From Panaeolus papilionaceus (lineage: Eukaryota > Basidiomycota > Agaricomycetes > Agaricales), in contig JADNRZ010000014.1 in NCBI GenBank assembly GCA_015501605.1, positions 62,001-126,000 of the forward strand: DNA of 64,000 nt. Reading direction: 5' to 3'. Below the pieces are notes generated by a model. It did not search any database and was not told the DNA's origin. It saw nothing but the letters and a program-made list of their open reading frames with translations. Position numbers and translations under genes: made by a program. Each line of letters opens with the position of its first letter. The stretch's first letter is position 1. Shown here one piece after another: positions 11,464 through 25,208 of the stretch.

Positions 11464-13857
11464 ATGATGTCTCCGGATGGCTCTGTCGACAGCAAAGCAA
11501 TAATGAACGCAGTGTCTTTACCCTCTTTACAAACGACTTTCACAAATTCAAAGCCACAGTCTTCTTCGTCTCCTACACCCAGATCCACTTGGCATTCTAT
11601 ACGACCTTGGACACCAGCTCTTTCTTTGCTCGTACGAGAGATAACATCAGTCTCTGCTACCTTCGTACTCGGTTCAACGCTTCATATAAACGGTCAACCC
11701 AATGCTCAGATCGATCCCTCATTGGCAAGTCTAGCACTAGAGGCCGCAGCCACCGCTACCCCCGATGAGGAGGATGACCTTGAATCAGCTCACAAAGAAC
11801 CCGGGAATACGGACTCAGATGACAGAATTCCTCTCGTCGTAAAACCTCAAGTCATATCGAGAGATGACAATTCATCATCATCTTCACGTACATCCGCAAA
11901 GGAATCCGCAAGAAGGAGAAGGAAGCCTACCAATTCTGTCGTCGCCGATGCTCTGTCCAAGGGTCTTTCTGTTACCGTAAATGGTGCTGCCTGGCCAAGA
12001 GCTTTCATTCGTATAAACGAGGAACTCGACGAGGCTGTGATCATCATTTATGCTCTCATGCCTGGTCGCCAGTATGACATAGAGCTCGAATTAGCACCGG
12101 GTGTTCATGCACCATCACTTCATCGTCAAGTAACCACTGCTGAAGGTGAGTTATCATATTCTCCCTCTTTTATTCAAGATCCACTAGATTTATTGCGATG
12201 TTTTGATTTAGACGACTCTGACGATGATAGTACAGAAGCCCACACAGATCCCGAATCTCCCAGCCTCGAAAATTCCACAACTTCTTCAGATCCGCTTTCA
12301 ACACCCTCGACATCACCTAGCCGCACAATTCCTGGAACACCTCCTATGCCCAATGGTACTGTACCGGCAACCTCAGCGCCCCCAATCACGCTGGAAGAAC
12401 GATTAGCCCAGTTACAACACACACTCTCCGTGGTCAATGCAGAACGCGAATCCCTGCTCGCATCACTCAAATCTGCACGTCGCGACTCTCAAAAGGCTGA
12501 CTCCGCGCTACGGTCAGAAATTGATACCCTCAAACGGACTTCAGAGCGCAATACTGCTGCGGAACTGAGGGGAAAACAGAAGGTGTTGGCATTGCAGGAA
12601 GCGGTGAAGAGGGCACAGAACTCCGTTCGGGAGACAGAGGATATGGTTAAAGAGGTTGAGCAGGGGCTTCCGGAATTGAATCAGCGACGGGAGAAAATGG
12701 AGAGGGAATATGAAGCTACCAAAGCCGAAGCTAATCGCGTCAGGAAGGAACGAGAAGAGAAGGACGGAAAGGAAAGGAAGGAGATGGAGGGCTTGAAATC
12801 CGAACTCGGTGCTCTGACGCACAAGCTAGAGCGTTTAAATGGCAAGCGGGAGAAGTTGGAAACATCTGTTTTGCCTGACCTGGAAGAAAAACTCAAGGAC
12901 GTGGAAAGGGAAATTGCAGACGAGGAACGAGACCTCCATCTATGGATCGAACGGGAGGAGCAAAGAACCAAGGTCAAGGCCACCCTCTTCGGCGAGACGA
13001 CTGTTTCAAACCTGTCATCTGTCCCCGTTCAGCGACCTCGGGGCCTAGATGGGCCAGGTGCCATTGGCCGACCTGTCCCTGGTCCTATTTCCCGACCTTC
13101 CCTCCCAGATAGCGCTAGTGGATCTCAGAATGGCTCATTATGGTCCCCATTGCAACGTCAGGTACAGCAAGCTCATACGCACATCCCAGTACAGCACATG
13201 GCACGTTCCCCTTCGCATTCACTTCCCCTTCATAGCTCGTCTCCCATCCTCCTGACAAACCAACCCCAGCGGCAGTCATCATTGCGGTCCAATGGGTCTA
13301 TTCCTGGGCTCAGCACCTCCCTGAACAACAGCAATTCCTCCTTCTCGTCCTCAATATCGGCCCCCGGAATCCCTCCATCTGGCATGACAAATGGGTTGAC
13401 TTCTTCACCAACATCTACGTCAACTAACTCCTCACCAGTGGCCTCTCATCAAAATGCAAATGCCAGCAGTACGTCAATTTCCAGCAGCAGCGGTGCAGGA
13501 TCAACGCTCTCCAGCCGCGCCCCCGTGTTTGAACCATCATCCAAATTAACTAACGGCACTTCTCATTTCCTCTTGGCTCACGGACCTAATGCTACCTTCA
13601 CTCCCCAACTACACCATACCTCCCCAACAGCAACCCACTCGTTACCCGCCCCCATCCAGCGACCTCGGTCCCTTTCAACCAAAGGTTCAACAGCAGTGGC
13701 TGGGACTCCTGGCCAGCAAGTTCCCATGAGGACTCCTCATGCTCAAACGAGCAGTGCACAGGGTCAACACCAGGCTCAACATGCCGGTGTACCGGTGCAT
13801 AGCCAGCGGATACACACTCATGCTGCTCACCAGCTTCAGCAGCCCCGTGAACGGTGA
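11464..13857 (+). CDS. Coiled-coil protein with FN3-like segment, function unknown
   Basis: The first in-frame ATG is at 11464; the frame runs further upstream without a start. A probable in-frame intron (GTGAGT at 12146 to TTAG at 12211, 66 nt, no stop) gives about 775 residues; without splicing about 797. After a Ser-rich head there is a segment containing LSVTVNGAAWPRAFI and then YALMPGRQYDIELEL, which resembles the last strands of a fibronectin type III fold (L-P-G-x-x-Y). A long Lys/Glu-rich coiled coil follows (12380-12980). The C-terminal 290 residues are Ser/Pro/Gln/His-rich and probably disordered. I know no name for this architecture. A scaffold role is inferred only from the coiled coil and disorder. 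Confidence 0.78.
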   Translation: MMSPDGSVDSKAIMNAVSLPSLQTTFTNSKPQSSSSPTPRSTWHSIRPWTPALSLLVREITSVSATFVLGSTLHINGQPNAQIDPSLASLALEAAATATPDEEDDLESAHKEPGNTDSDDRIPLVVKPQVISRDDNSSSSSRTSAKESARRRRKPTNSVVADALSKGLSVTVNGAAWPRAFIRINEELDEAVIIIYALMPGRQYDIELELAPGVHAPSLHRQVTTAEGELSYSPSFIQDPLDLLRCFDLDDSDDDSTEAHTDPESPSLENSTTSSDPLSTPSTSPSRTIPGTPPMPNGTVPATSAPPITLEERLAQLQHTLSVVNAERESLLASLKSARRDSQKADSALRSEIDTLKRTSERNTAAELRGKQKVLALQEAVKRAQNSVRETEDMVKEVEQGLPELNQRREKMEREYEATKAEANRVRKEREEKDGKERKEMEGLKSELGALTHKLERLNGKREKLETSVLPDLEEKLKDVEREIADEERDLHLWIEREEQRTKVKATLFGETTVSNLSSVPVQRPRGLDGPGAIGRPVPGPISRPSLPDSASGSQNGSLWSPLQRQVQQAHTHIPVQHMARSPSHSLPLHSSSPILLTNQPQRQSSLRSNGSIPGLSTSLNNSNSSFSSSISAPGIPPSGMTNGLTSSPTSTSTNSSPVASHQNANASSTSISSSSGAGSTLSSRAPVFEPSSKLTNGTSHFLLAHGPNATFTPQLHHTSPTATHSLPAPIQRPRSLSTKGSTAVAGTPGQQVPMRTPHAQTSSAQGQHQAQHAGVPVHSQRIHTHAAHQLQQPRER

Positions 13858-14870
13858 AGGGGTACCGATCAGTGATTCAACATGCTGACTTCAGAGATGA
13901 CATACCTCCCTCTCTTACTTATTGTGACTTGTCTTGCCCCTTTTTATTATTTTGCACACCCCTCCCTCCTTTGACATACACGGTACGACCGGACCGAACG
14001 AACGAACGTGTTTGATTTTACATCCCATTTGCATTTTTATTTACGAACCAGCACAACCACAACGACCATTAAATTACTTATAGTTACAGTTACACACATC
14101 ACCACACGCATTACTTTATTTATCATTCGAACTAGTACGTCCCTTTTTAAAAATCAAGCTTATTAAAGAGCCGATAACGACTGTTGTTTGTGATAACGAA
14201 TCCAATTTTTATTATTTGAAGGATCGCTAGTGTGCTTCCGCAATTGGTGCAGCGCAGCTCGATATTCAAGTCGTGACGAGCGCCCAATTGAATACCCCCG
14301 GATCATCTCACGGACCTTTCACAATACTTAGGTATGAAACCCCAGGTAAGTAGAAAGCACTGCACAAGCACCAGCCGTGGATCCCCGAAGCAAACCACCA
14401 GACGATAAGTATGCCGGAGCGTTGACACCTCCACCCGCCAGAGGTCGTGAGTGCAGTCTCTGAGAAGGGTTTCGTGTGTCGAGCAAAACTTCCGTTCGAC
14501 ATAATCAATGGCGAGATACACGAACTTCGAAGAAGAATGAGTCTGCGCTACTCACCTTGCTTCGGAAAATGCTTCGATATCGGCCCGAGGGAAGGCTAAC
14601 TATTGACGGGGCTATCAACCATCCATGATTCGAATCTGATTCGAATTTAAATTTAATCTAATCATTTGATCAATCGTCGACTGGGATTCGTAGGCGCTTG
14701 TATCTGTGATTCATCGATTGCATCGAGCTGATAAATCAAATCGTTGTGTAAATTAGAAGGCACTTTAAGGATCTGGATGCGTCGGAACGAAGAAAAGTAA
14801 GACCTGGAGTTATACATATATACTATACATGTCGCAAGTGTTAATAAAATTGTCGTATCTGATCGTCAAC
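13858..14870. other. intergenic between convergent genes
   Basis: Holds the 3' flanks of the coiled-coil gene and the minus-strand gene that ends at 14871. It is AT-rich in parts; around 14627-14646 the nonamer GATTCGAAT occurs twice. No gene is supported; two overlapping short minus-strand frames at 14303-14521 show no family signature. Confidence 0.5.
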
Positions 14871-15834
14871 CTACGATGACGCGCCAGTTTGAACTACTTC
14901 CTCGGAGGGGTCGCTCGGTGCTGCATTACCACCGGACAATGACGCAACATGCCTCGCTTGGATTTCTCGTATCGCCTCTCCGTGCTCTTGCACAAAGGCT
15001 ATCGTTGAATCTGGTATTCCTTGGAGGCTGAGCGCCTCCGGAGTGGATGATCCCATCTCGAGGATAGCCTGAACCTGTCGAAGGTGCAATCGCATACCGC
15101 TAAGACCAGAACTCAGAGCTTTGAACTTGTCCACCATCGGGTCCGGTTTATTCAATGGCGATTGTGAGCAGCTTGTGAGCGTCTTCCGCAGATACTCCGC
15201 CAATGCCACACCGGGGTCCGGCTCTGTCGGTGTCATGACCGCAGAGTAATCACACCAGATATGCACCAGCTCAGCAAAAACGTCGTGTGCAGAGGGGTCT
15301 GGAAGCAAATATGGGATCTCTTTTCCGTTGACTGGTACGAATTTACCAGCACAGATACTTATTGAGTACCATGCCTCAAACTGAGCAAGACCACTGGTCT
15401 TGAAAGCATTGGACAATGAGTGGCAAGTGGAAAGTGTAGGATCTGGGGTGTTCAGAGTTAAACCCAAATGTTTCGCTACTGAAGACCAACTGCCTGTCTT
15501 CTCAACCTGCACATGTCCGAGATCAGTGTTGGTCGATGAATAAACGAAGGGATTGAACCGAATCAAGTACCTGGACAAAACCTCGAAAGTTCCAGACGAT
15601 ATGGTGAATTGAATGGACATGCATGGGAACTGGGGCATGTTTGATTGAGAAATGGGGTTTATGGGTGCCACCTAGATATTCTGTGAATAATTTATACACT
15701 GGTTCAAAGGTTTCGAATGGCATGGGGTAGATTCCCTGGGGTGGGCCATTGACGAGAGCCCTGTTTAACTGTGGGTCATTATACTTGAGATACCACAACT
15801 TTTCACGCTCTGCCACTGGATTGTATGGAGGCAT
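14871..15834 (-). CDS. Conserved-looking hypothetical protein, two exons
   Basis: Exon 1 is 15834-15571 and exon 2 is 15506-14871, separated by a 64-nt GTACTT...TGCAG intron between complete codons; the joined frame gives about 299 residues. It starts MPPYNPVAEREKLWYLKYND and has compact, non-repetitive sequence with few low-complexity runs, which argues for a real folded protein. I recognise no domain, signal peptide or membrane segment. The frames of the two exons overlap, so a one-exon reading of either would be wrong. It is divergent from the SET gene across about 307 bp, so the two may share regulatory DNA. Confidence 0.7.
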
Positions 15835-16141
15835 TAGAAAGCGGTAAGCAAAGTCGATGAATGAAAGGACAACTCATACAACTCCCCTATGTCATATAAA
15901 TTACGTAAATAACATGATATCTGGCAAATGACCATTGTTCATTTGAACAGCCGAGATAACAGTTTTTCATCTCTTTTATCATTCAACGCTTGGGGACAGG
16001 TGCCAGCTGTGTTCTGATCTTCAATAGCTTTCATACGGGACTTTCCCCCTCTTCAACGCCCTTTCCCCTCAATCTTGGCGGCTAGAGGCGCCCATTAGCA
16101 GTAACAACCCAAGCCTTGGCATCGTGCGGACTCTTGGACGG
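15835..16141. promoter_or_regulatory. divergent promoter region of two genes
   Basis: About 307 bp separate the start codons of the minus-strand hypothetical gene and the plus-strand SET gene. AT-rich stretches near 15890-15960 could hold TATA-like elements. The assignment is from geometry only. Confidence 0.4.
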
Positions 16142-17589
16142 ATGGCGACCCTTGGCCTAGAACCCAGTTCTCTCCTTCATCAAAACACCTACGTTTCTCA
16201 GTACAACCCGCATGCTTCAGAACGGGGTATCGCAAGGACTCCCTATAGAGGAGAAGATTTCCCAAGTCAGAAATCATGGTTGCTCGACGGAAGAGAGCAC
16301 ATCATCCACACTGTTCACCTTTCTTCGCCCAACCGGCCAGATGGTGGCTCCACAATCGCATTCCTTATAGACCCAACGCTCATTCCCCTTCTTCCGTCCC
16401 CACTTCCACTCGCAGTTGAACCTTATGATGGAGAACCCAACTTTGTCGTCCGACAATCTCCTCGCATCGACGTGAATACAATGGAAAATGAAGAGATTGG
16501 TTTTGGGATATACGCAACCCGCTTCATTCCTGCGGGTACTCTGATCGTCCGTGGCCATCCTGCATTGGTTGCACCTACCGGAAAATTCCCAAATGAGGCC
16601 TATGAAGAAATGGCAAACGCACTGCCGAAGAATTGGAGGACAGAGACGCTAAGCATGGCAAATTGTTATCGGGTTAAGAACCCGAAGGACGAGAGCGATG
16701 TGATGACCGAAGTTGAGGGAATTATTCGTACCAATGCCTTCGCTCTGGATCTGAAGACACCACCCATGGATCAAGGGAAACGAAGTCGCAGCGGGGAGGA
16801 ACAGAAGATTCTGTCAAAAGAGATTTATGGGGGTATTCATCCGGTAATCAACCGGGCCAATCATAGGTTTGTTCCTTGCTCTAAAAATCCAGGATATGAA
16901 GTCCTTACTTTCTTTCCCCAATATACATATATGACTATCATCGAACCTTCTAAAACCATTGAACTTGATGCACACAAAGCTGCGGACCCAATGCAGCAAT
17001 CAAATGGGATCAAGAGACACTCTCCATGTCGCTTTATGCTCTTCGAGACATCCATGTGGACGAAGAGGTCCTGCACAGTTACGCCGACTGCACTCATTCC
17101 CGAGAGAAGCGAATGCAGAAGCTCTTCAACTGCTACAAGTTCTCTTGCGATTGCCCCTGGTGCGATGTCCGAGTGGAAGAAGGCGAAGACGCCTTGACAC
17201 GGGAAGAAAAGATTAAGGCGTCTGACGTCTTACGCGATGCTCTGGGGTCATGGATCTTCATGCACCCGACATACAAGAAATGGAGCGACGATTTGTGCGC
17301 TCCTGACGATCTAGTCATCAAATCGCATCAAGAGGCTCTCAGTTTGCTCGGTGAAGAGAGCATGTACGACATGCAATTGTTCCTGGTTGAGGAAATCGCG
17401 CTCTGTTATGCCATGCTCGGCGATATCGCCGAGTTCAAGAAATGGGGTGAACTGACGGTACAACTATCTCAAGTTGAAAACAAGGAAACTTACAAAAAGT
17501 TTTCGAGTTGGTTGGAGGATCCCCCGAGACGAATGAGCCGATGGGGTTGGAGAAAAAAGCAGCGTGAACGTGAGTTGTATCTTCACTGA
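16142..17589 (+). CDS. SET-domain protein (SMYD/SET5-like lysine methyltransferase)
   Basis: Predicted S-adenosylmethionine-dependent protein lysine methyltransferase. Exons 16142-16866 and 16980-17589 join through a 113-nt intron to give about 444 residues. The intron splits the SET signature: NH lies before it and SCGPNAAIKW after it, restoring the NHSC motif. Further SET landmarks are GFGIYATRFIPAG at the domain start, IHVDEEVLHSYAD near the end and the post-SET cysteines CDCPWC. The layout (split SET, post-SET cysteines, helical tail) resembles fungal SMYD-like proteins; I see no complete MYND finger. The substrate, histone or other, cannot be told from sequence. The first ATG of the frame was taken as start. 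Confidence 0.87.
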
Positions 17590-17831
17590 TAAATAAAAAT
17601 ATAATAATCATAAAAATTACAGAGAAATCAAGAAAAGGAAGAAGGTCATTTGAATGTGATGAAGATACAGGGATGGGACAAGACTCGATGAGATTCTTGT
17701 TTCAGTTTGAAGACGATTCAGATTGAGGGTTTATATATGTGTGGCTGTGTCATTTAGTTTAATTTAGTGGGATTTGAATAACAAACGAACTATTCCGCGT
17801 CAAATTGAATTAAACGGTTCATTCAACCGCG

Positions 17832-18210
17832 ATGGCTTCAATTTCTGCAAGTCGCCTCACGGCACTCACCAAACTACGATGCAGCATATTCCAGACATCA
17901 TATAACCCTCATAATTTGAGGACAGGTGCTAAATATCTACGTGCACGTCTACGAGGTCCTTCAATGGTCGCGTATTACCCCACCGAGTTCAACATTCCCA
18001 AAATTATCCGACAATACCCTGAACTCGAGATGGTTAACGAGGACGAGGAAGAACGTCTCCAAGATGTCATTGATAGGAAAAAGAGAGGAAAAGGAGCACC
18101 CAAGAAGGCAAAGACCAAGAGTGCGTCTTTTCTTCGTTTGAATCCTGGTTATTTAGCACTTATGTCTTCACATTGCAGGCGACAGTCGTCGTTTACACAA
18201 GAAGCGGTGA
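17832..18210 (+). CDS. Mitochondrial small ribosomal subunit protein mS33
   Basis: Component of the small mitoribosomal subunit (MRPS33 in animals, Rsm27 in yeast). Exon 1 is 17832-18120 and exon 2 is 18179-18210, giving 106 residues, the size expected of the family. The diagnostic line RCSIFQTSYNPHNLRTGAKY is followed by LRARLRGPSMVAYYP and the basic tail KKRGKGAPKKAKTK, with the final residues RRLHKKR supplied by the 32-nt last exon. Reading past the first exon without splicing gives a spurious longer frame. It lies 242 bp downstream of the SET gene on the same strand. Confidence 0.93.
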
Positions 18211-18512
18211 TGAACCCTATAAAAAACTCCGTACAACCCATTACTATGCCCCTAGGCCTTTTAGACCCCATTATTCGTGCTTTAATTCATCTACTTATTG
18301 TCTTCAAGGTCCACTGTTTGCGTATGAGAAAGCGTCTCCATCTGGTCCGACTCGTAGCTCTCACTTAGTATTCTATACAAACTTAACGGCCTTCGCGGCC
18401 GTTTCCCAAAGTCACCGAGAAAGAAAAAAAAAACAACCACATATCCATCAAGTTTCAGGTGGACGCTGGTAATATTTTATGTTCTTCAATGTCAGGACTG
18501 AACTACAAGCTA

Positions 18513-19868
18513 TTAAGGAATCCTCCACATCGCGATACCACTTCTATCCGCATCTAGTTCCTTTTTGGCCTCCTTGCTATTCTTGCTCTTGATTGCACCA
18601 GCCACAAGTAGACTCAATGCATCTTTCAGTGCTTTCTTCTTGGCCGCTTCACCGGCGTCCAACGTACCCTCCTCTTCATTCAGAACGACGTCATGGACAT
18701 CTTCCCCGAGCACCATTCTATCCCAATCAACGCACAAGTCCACATACTCAAACAAGACATCAACAATCCCTTCAAATTTTCCGCTCGTACTTTTCTCTCC
18801 TTCCACACTCGGCATTTCAACCTCCCAAAGCTGCTCTAGCGTGAGGCCATCCCAAGCCAGGAGAGGCGCACCCGTTTTCACCGGAACAACCACAGAAGGA
18901 CATCCGTTCAGCAAAACGTAATTAATGACACTCTCCCCCGGTCGTGCACTCGATGTCCACAACTTCCGATGTGGCTTCAGTCCGACGACGAGGATCACCA
19001 TCCTCCGAGGCACAGGTGGTGGCGGAACGGCTGCAAGCTCGGGCTCAGGTGACGGCGTCCTGGACCTTGAAAACATGTTGGAAATCGATGGGATCGAAAG
19101 ATCTTTAAGACGATGCCCGAACTTTGTTGCTGTTCCGTTATCTTCTGATGGGGTTAGATTTGTTGGGTCCCCAGTTCCAGCACCCGTCGGTTCCGCAGAC
19201 GGATCGGAGCACAGAGCGATGACCGAAGCAGACTCCTTCAATAGCGTCTCTCCGATTTGGTAGTCCCCTAAAGCGACGGGGAAAAAAGCGGTCAGCACCG
19301 CGCTAAACACAGAGAGCAGAAAATAATAATGAAATGGCTCGGAACGGAGGCGACTAAGTATTGGGGTCTGTGTCACATCTAATAATCAGATGTATCTCGG
19401 CTTACGTACCTGATAGGAATGGCCCATGACAGAACACCACATCAGGTTTCATAGTTCTGGGTATGATGGGCCGCCTTGCACTGGCGAAAAGGTATGGCGA
19501 AAACCATCCCTTTTCCACGGCCAGGTAGTCTTTGACAGCGGCAAACAACGATGTATCCCTAAACCCCAGCTTTAGTCAAAATGTTGGTCAAAATAATAGC
19601 ATGTCAACACCTACTCATGGACAGAACCGCGATAAAACCCAAGAGCGGCATCCTCCATCGTGCATTTGAACTTCAGAGTTATGAGGAGGACCTTGACCCC
19701 TGTCGTTTCAAGCCTATCGGAGTGGATGGGCACAATCTTGTTGATCGCCTTGCTGAACACCAGATCATTTGCCAACTTAGTAGCTCCTTCAAATCCAGCC
19801 TTCAACCCGATCTCGACGAAAATCGTACTGCCAAAGGTGCTGACCACAACATCTGATACGGGACCCAT
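18513..19868 (-). CDS. Conserved-looking hypothetical protein, three exons
   Basis: Three exons join cleanly: 19868-19615, 19558-19410 and 19267-18513, with introns of 56 and 142 nt, about 385 residues. The joins restore smooth sequence across the splice sites (for example FCHGPFLS then GDYQIGETLLKESA). The middle holds a Ser/Pro-rich insertion (FSRSRTPSPEPELA). A compact block follows with VINYVLLNGCPSVVVPVKTG and LLAWDGLTLEQLW, and the C terminus is charged. A glycosyltransferase-like fold was considered because of the GCPSVVVPV line, but no family signature is convincing. The start at MGPVSDVVVS is the first ATG of the frame; a further upstream exon cannot be excluded. Confidence 0.68.
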
Positions 19869-21207
19869 ACTGAATGCATGGTCACGCGATGTTGATTAAC
19901 CCAGAAGCACAGGTGATAGTTCGATATTTGATTGTGTTTTAGAAGTTGTGTTTATGGGGGTGTTTTGTTGGTTAGCACTGTGTTCATAAGTGGTTTGATT
20001 GGAGGTAAGGGGTAATACGCACACAGGTGCTGCTATCGCCGCCATCCCACCCTAGCAAAAAGAAGGCTCAAACGGTCAGTCTCATCATCATCATCTTTTC
20101 CTGTGGTGCGATGGATAGCTGAGACATAGTCATCTAGCAACTTTGATCCTCTCTCGTCTGTATGCTATTTTAAGCTTTTGACAGAGGTTTGCAGAATGAC
20201 AGTCGGAATTGAGACGAAATAAACGTGGTTGAGAGGGTAGAAAATGGACAGGGATGGCGAAAAAAAGGGAACAAGGTTGCACATACTGTTACCACAATCA
20301 CCGTATGGACTGCCAAATCCCTAAATCGAATGCATGGCAAAAATAGCGGGGATGAGTCCCCCCACTGAGAAAACCCAAATGATCAAAGATGTTGACGAAT
20401 GAGCAGTTGGGCAACGATTTCCGGAGTAACGATATGGGCGGCGCAGTGATACGTTTGGAACGAAAATCCACGCGAACAAGTAGTTACGCGTTCATGGGCG
20501 TTTCAAAATTAGAAAGTCCACGACCCGGCGAGTGTTGCCGCACAGATAATTGAAGCAAAAGATACCGTATCGAGGTGGACGCCCCATGGGTCAAGGACAA
20601 CCGTGCCAACACCCACGCCATGATGATAGAAATTTGATGAAATAATCAAATTGGGCAATGCTAATGAGATGTGTTGTGGGTTGATCAATTCGGGAGGCAT
20701 GAAACAGTTGAGTGATGCCACGAGGGAAAATAGTTGGAATATGAGAATGGACAAAGGCAGTTAGCACGACAACTAAGTAACAGATTTACATGCCCTCAGG
20801 AAAGCGACCCTGATGGATGGGATCAGGGAGGTGTACTTACGGGTGAAAGACACACAACACTGGTTCCTGCTGCTCTCAGTGATTCGTATGAGGACAGGAC
20901 AATCCTTCCTGTCATAGACTAAAAAAACAAATAGAATATAGTCAGATTATGCATCGTTGTGTAGCTTTAGAAATAAAGATGAAAGTGAGATATGAATAGG
21001 GGCTTGCGGTCATCAAGCACTAGCACTCTCCTGCCAACTTGATTGGGAAAACAGGACGCTCCGGGAAGATGTTCGACAGCCTTCGTCCCTTTGGGGTGGT
21101 TTGCCATTGGTATTCGCTCCCATGACAAAAGGATGTTCGTACGGGGCATCTAACACCCTATGTGATGGGTAGATAACCCAGTATCAGAAGCATAACTACG
21201 AAAAAAT
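19869..21207. other. intergenic, no supported gene
   Basis: Promoter side of the minus-strand gene ending at 18513, followed by about 1 kb in which only short frames occur. Minus-strand frames at 20509-20754 (hydrophobic) and 20967-21149 look weakly protein-like, but I could not join them into a gene. Confidence 0.45.
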
Positions 21208-21514
21208 CTATTCCAGTCCCAGCGTGTCTGCGGGCACAATCAGGTGCATGGAGACGGTATTGTTGGGACCATTGAAGCATCGTAGTAGCTCCGCTGTTCG
21301 ATTCCTGCGAATGCCGTTGCACCAATCATGCTGCTGATCTTCCCCATCTATGAGAGCAATCGACAAGGGACCGGGACCCAGACATCATGAAAGCGGATAG
21401 TAAACTCACACCGACAAGTTTGCGCACAACCCACGGCGCTGTTTTTTCTTCTTCTTGGATACTGGGAACTGAAGACGGGTCGATGGGGCCTAAGGCTGAA
21501 GCTGTCGGTGCCAT
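21208..21514 (-). CDS. Possible small two-exon protein
   Basis: A minus-strand frame starts at an ATG at 21514 with MAPTASALGPIDPSS and reaches WVVRKLV, where a donor (GTGTGAGT) occurs near 21411 and an acceptor CATAG near 21347. One splice phase yields a C terminus containing DWCNGIRRNRTAELLRCF and ending PADTLGLE, about 80 residues; the alternative donor two bases later gives a different, shorter tail. Neither is a known family. The sequence looks codon-like, but length and ambiguity keep confidence low. It could also be the remains of a longer gene. Confidence 0.28.
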
Positions 21515-22090
21515 GAGGGTTTTGGTGTGAACGGTGTGCCACCCAAGAGCTTATCTGGGTTGATCATTACTTCTTTTCTCCAGGGGCTTTCAAGGGCCGA
21601 CGGCTACTTACTCTCAAAAGTTTCAATCGAAGGATTTCGATACGCAGGGTTGGTCTTGTTGATGACCGACAATCAGATTCTGGGTTTGATTGCTCTCGTT
21701 GTCCTTGCTAGCAACAACACAGCCTTAAGAAAAGACTATCACCACATTTTCATGTTCAGGTTCCAATTAAAGTCCGAGGACGAAATATTTTTGGAATATG
21801 TGCATATGTTTTTACAAAAATACATCACGGTATAGATCCACACTCAAGGCGTTGAGGCCTTCTACCCACACACGCGTATAGGGTATAATCAGTCCTCGGC
21901 GCGGCGCTATCTACCCCACCATGGCTATATGAGCCGATAAGTCCTTGCCTGACCTAGAGCATTAAATAAAGACTCTGTTGAACGAATCGCTGAAACATCC
22001 ACGCAACCAGGACGTTGAGATCCCATTCTCCCGTCTATTTGGCGAGGGCTCGTTGAGGCCGTCGATGAATACGGGTTGACCGTCATACGC
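21515..22090. other. intergenic, 3' flank of AHCY gene
   Basis: No convincing coding sequence. A plus-strand frame at 21527-21835 lacks an ATG at its head and has no recognisable product. The region immediately before 22091 is the downstream flank of the minus-strand AHCY gene. Confidence 0.5.
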
Positions 22091-24004
<1,914 letters not shown>

Positions 24005-25208
24005 TTTTTAAGAGTGGAGATGATAGTTCGAACTCAAGAGAGGAGTGGTTGTAATATTTTACGATCGAACGTTTTTGTTTTTCATACACGTGATCCTAAT
24101 CAATCCATCATGGATTAGTAAGCTGCTTAAAAGTCAAAACTGTTTAATTCAAACACTCATGAAGACGAATTCTGAATCTACTACTACTGCTAAAGATAAT
24201 TGTATTATTGCTGAAATATTACAATTTACTTGTAAACCTGACAAAAAACAAAAAAACTTTCCATGCTATCCAATTCCTCGTATTTTTAAATTGTAGGTCG
24301 TTGGATTTGCCCGAGTTGAGAATTCACCTCATGTCGATCTTTTCCCCCTCAAAGGTGTCCCGGTAATCCCGCCATTGAGATTACAAAGCTGGTCGACGTC
24401 GATATAAATGGCGGAGGAGTTACAATTCCTGCAACTATGGGGTACTATTTTTATTAAACTTGTTGGTGCCTTGCCCTGAGCCATATTGACGTTCCTTTTC
24501 GCTTTATGCAGGTCTGTCGTCGGTCTTCCCTGGAGAGACATCAAGCGCTACGATGAACCACTAGACCCGCCTTAGTATCTCATTGGTCCTCCTTGTCTCG
24601 TATCGGCTTTGACGAATCCCCTCGGCGCTCAACGCCAACTTTAGTGTCTCCCCAAAAGTTATTTACATTACATTCCAGTGCTTTTCTTAAAAAATTTATG
24701 AGGCCTCATGAACCAAATTTTACTCGGATTTCTTCTCGTCTAGAACTTTTTTACCGCCTTACCAACAGCCATGGTTGAATCATTGGAACTCTCAAGTATT
24801 TTTGAGGTGCTTCCTGATCGTTGTGGGTCCTATAGGGAGGCTCATCAGGCTTTGGTCGGTCGTTGCTGATCTGGTTGGTGAGTCACTGCCACTTGACATT
24901 TTATGCCGGTAACATCACGATATCAATAAATTGGTGAAACCGAGTCCATCAATCTATAATTTCCCTAGATTTATTGTGCGATTTATAATTTCAGCCAGGT
25001 CTATTGCCATTTTGGGTTACACTAGGCGATAACATCAAATTATACAGGGTCCGCGCCCGTTCGTCTCTCCATGTACAGCCCCGGCCATCAGAGCAAACAG
25101 TGGATCCCACCCTCAGTCGTCATGTTTGGCTCTTAACGAAGAAACATGATCTTTCAGATTCGTTCTAAAAAGCCGTGTTTTACCTATGGTCGCCCAGCAC
25201 CGCCCATC
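24005..25208. other. divergent intergenic region of AHCY and the next gene
   Basis: About 1.2 kb separate two divergent start codons. It is AT-rich in parts (24100-24300, 24640-24740, 24930-25040). A 32-codon frame starting at an ATG near 24773 (MVESLELSSIFEVLPD...) could be an upstream ORF, but nothing else supports it. The large space suggests room for regulation of both neighbours. Confidence 0.45.

Noticed and set aside
16867..16979. SET gene reading through 113 nt without an intron
   Set aside because: Only removal of this segment restores NHSCGPN, the SET hallmark.
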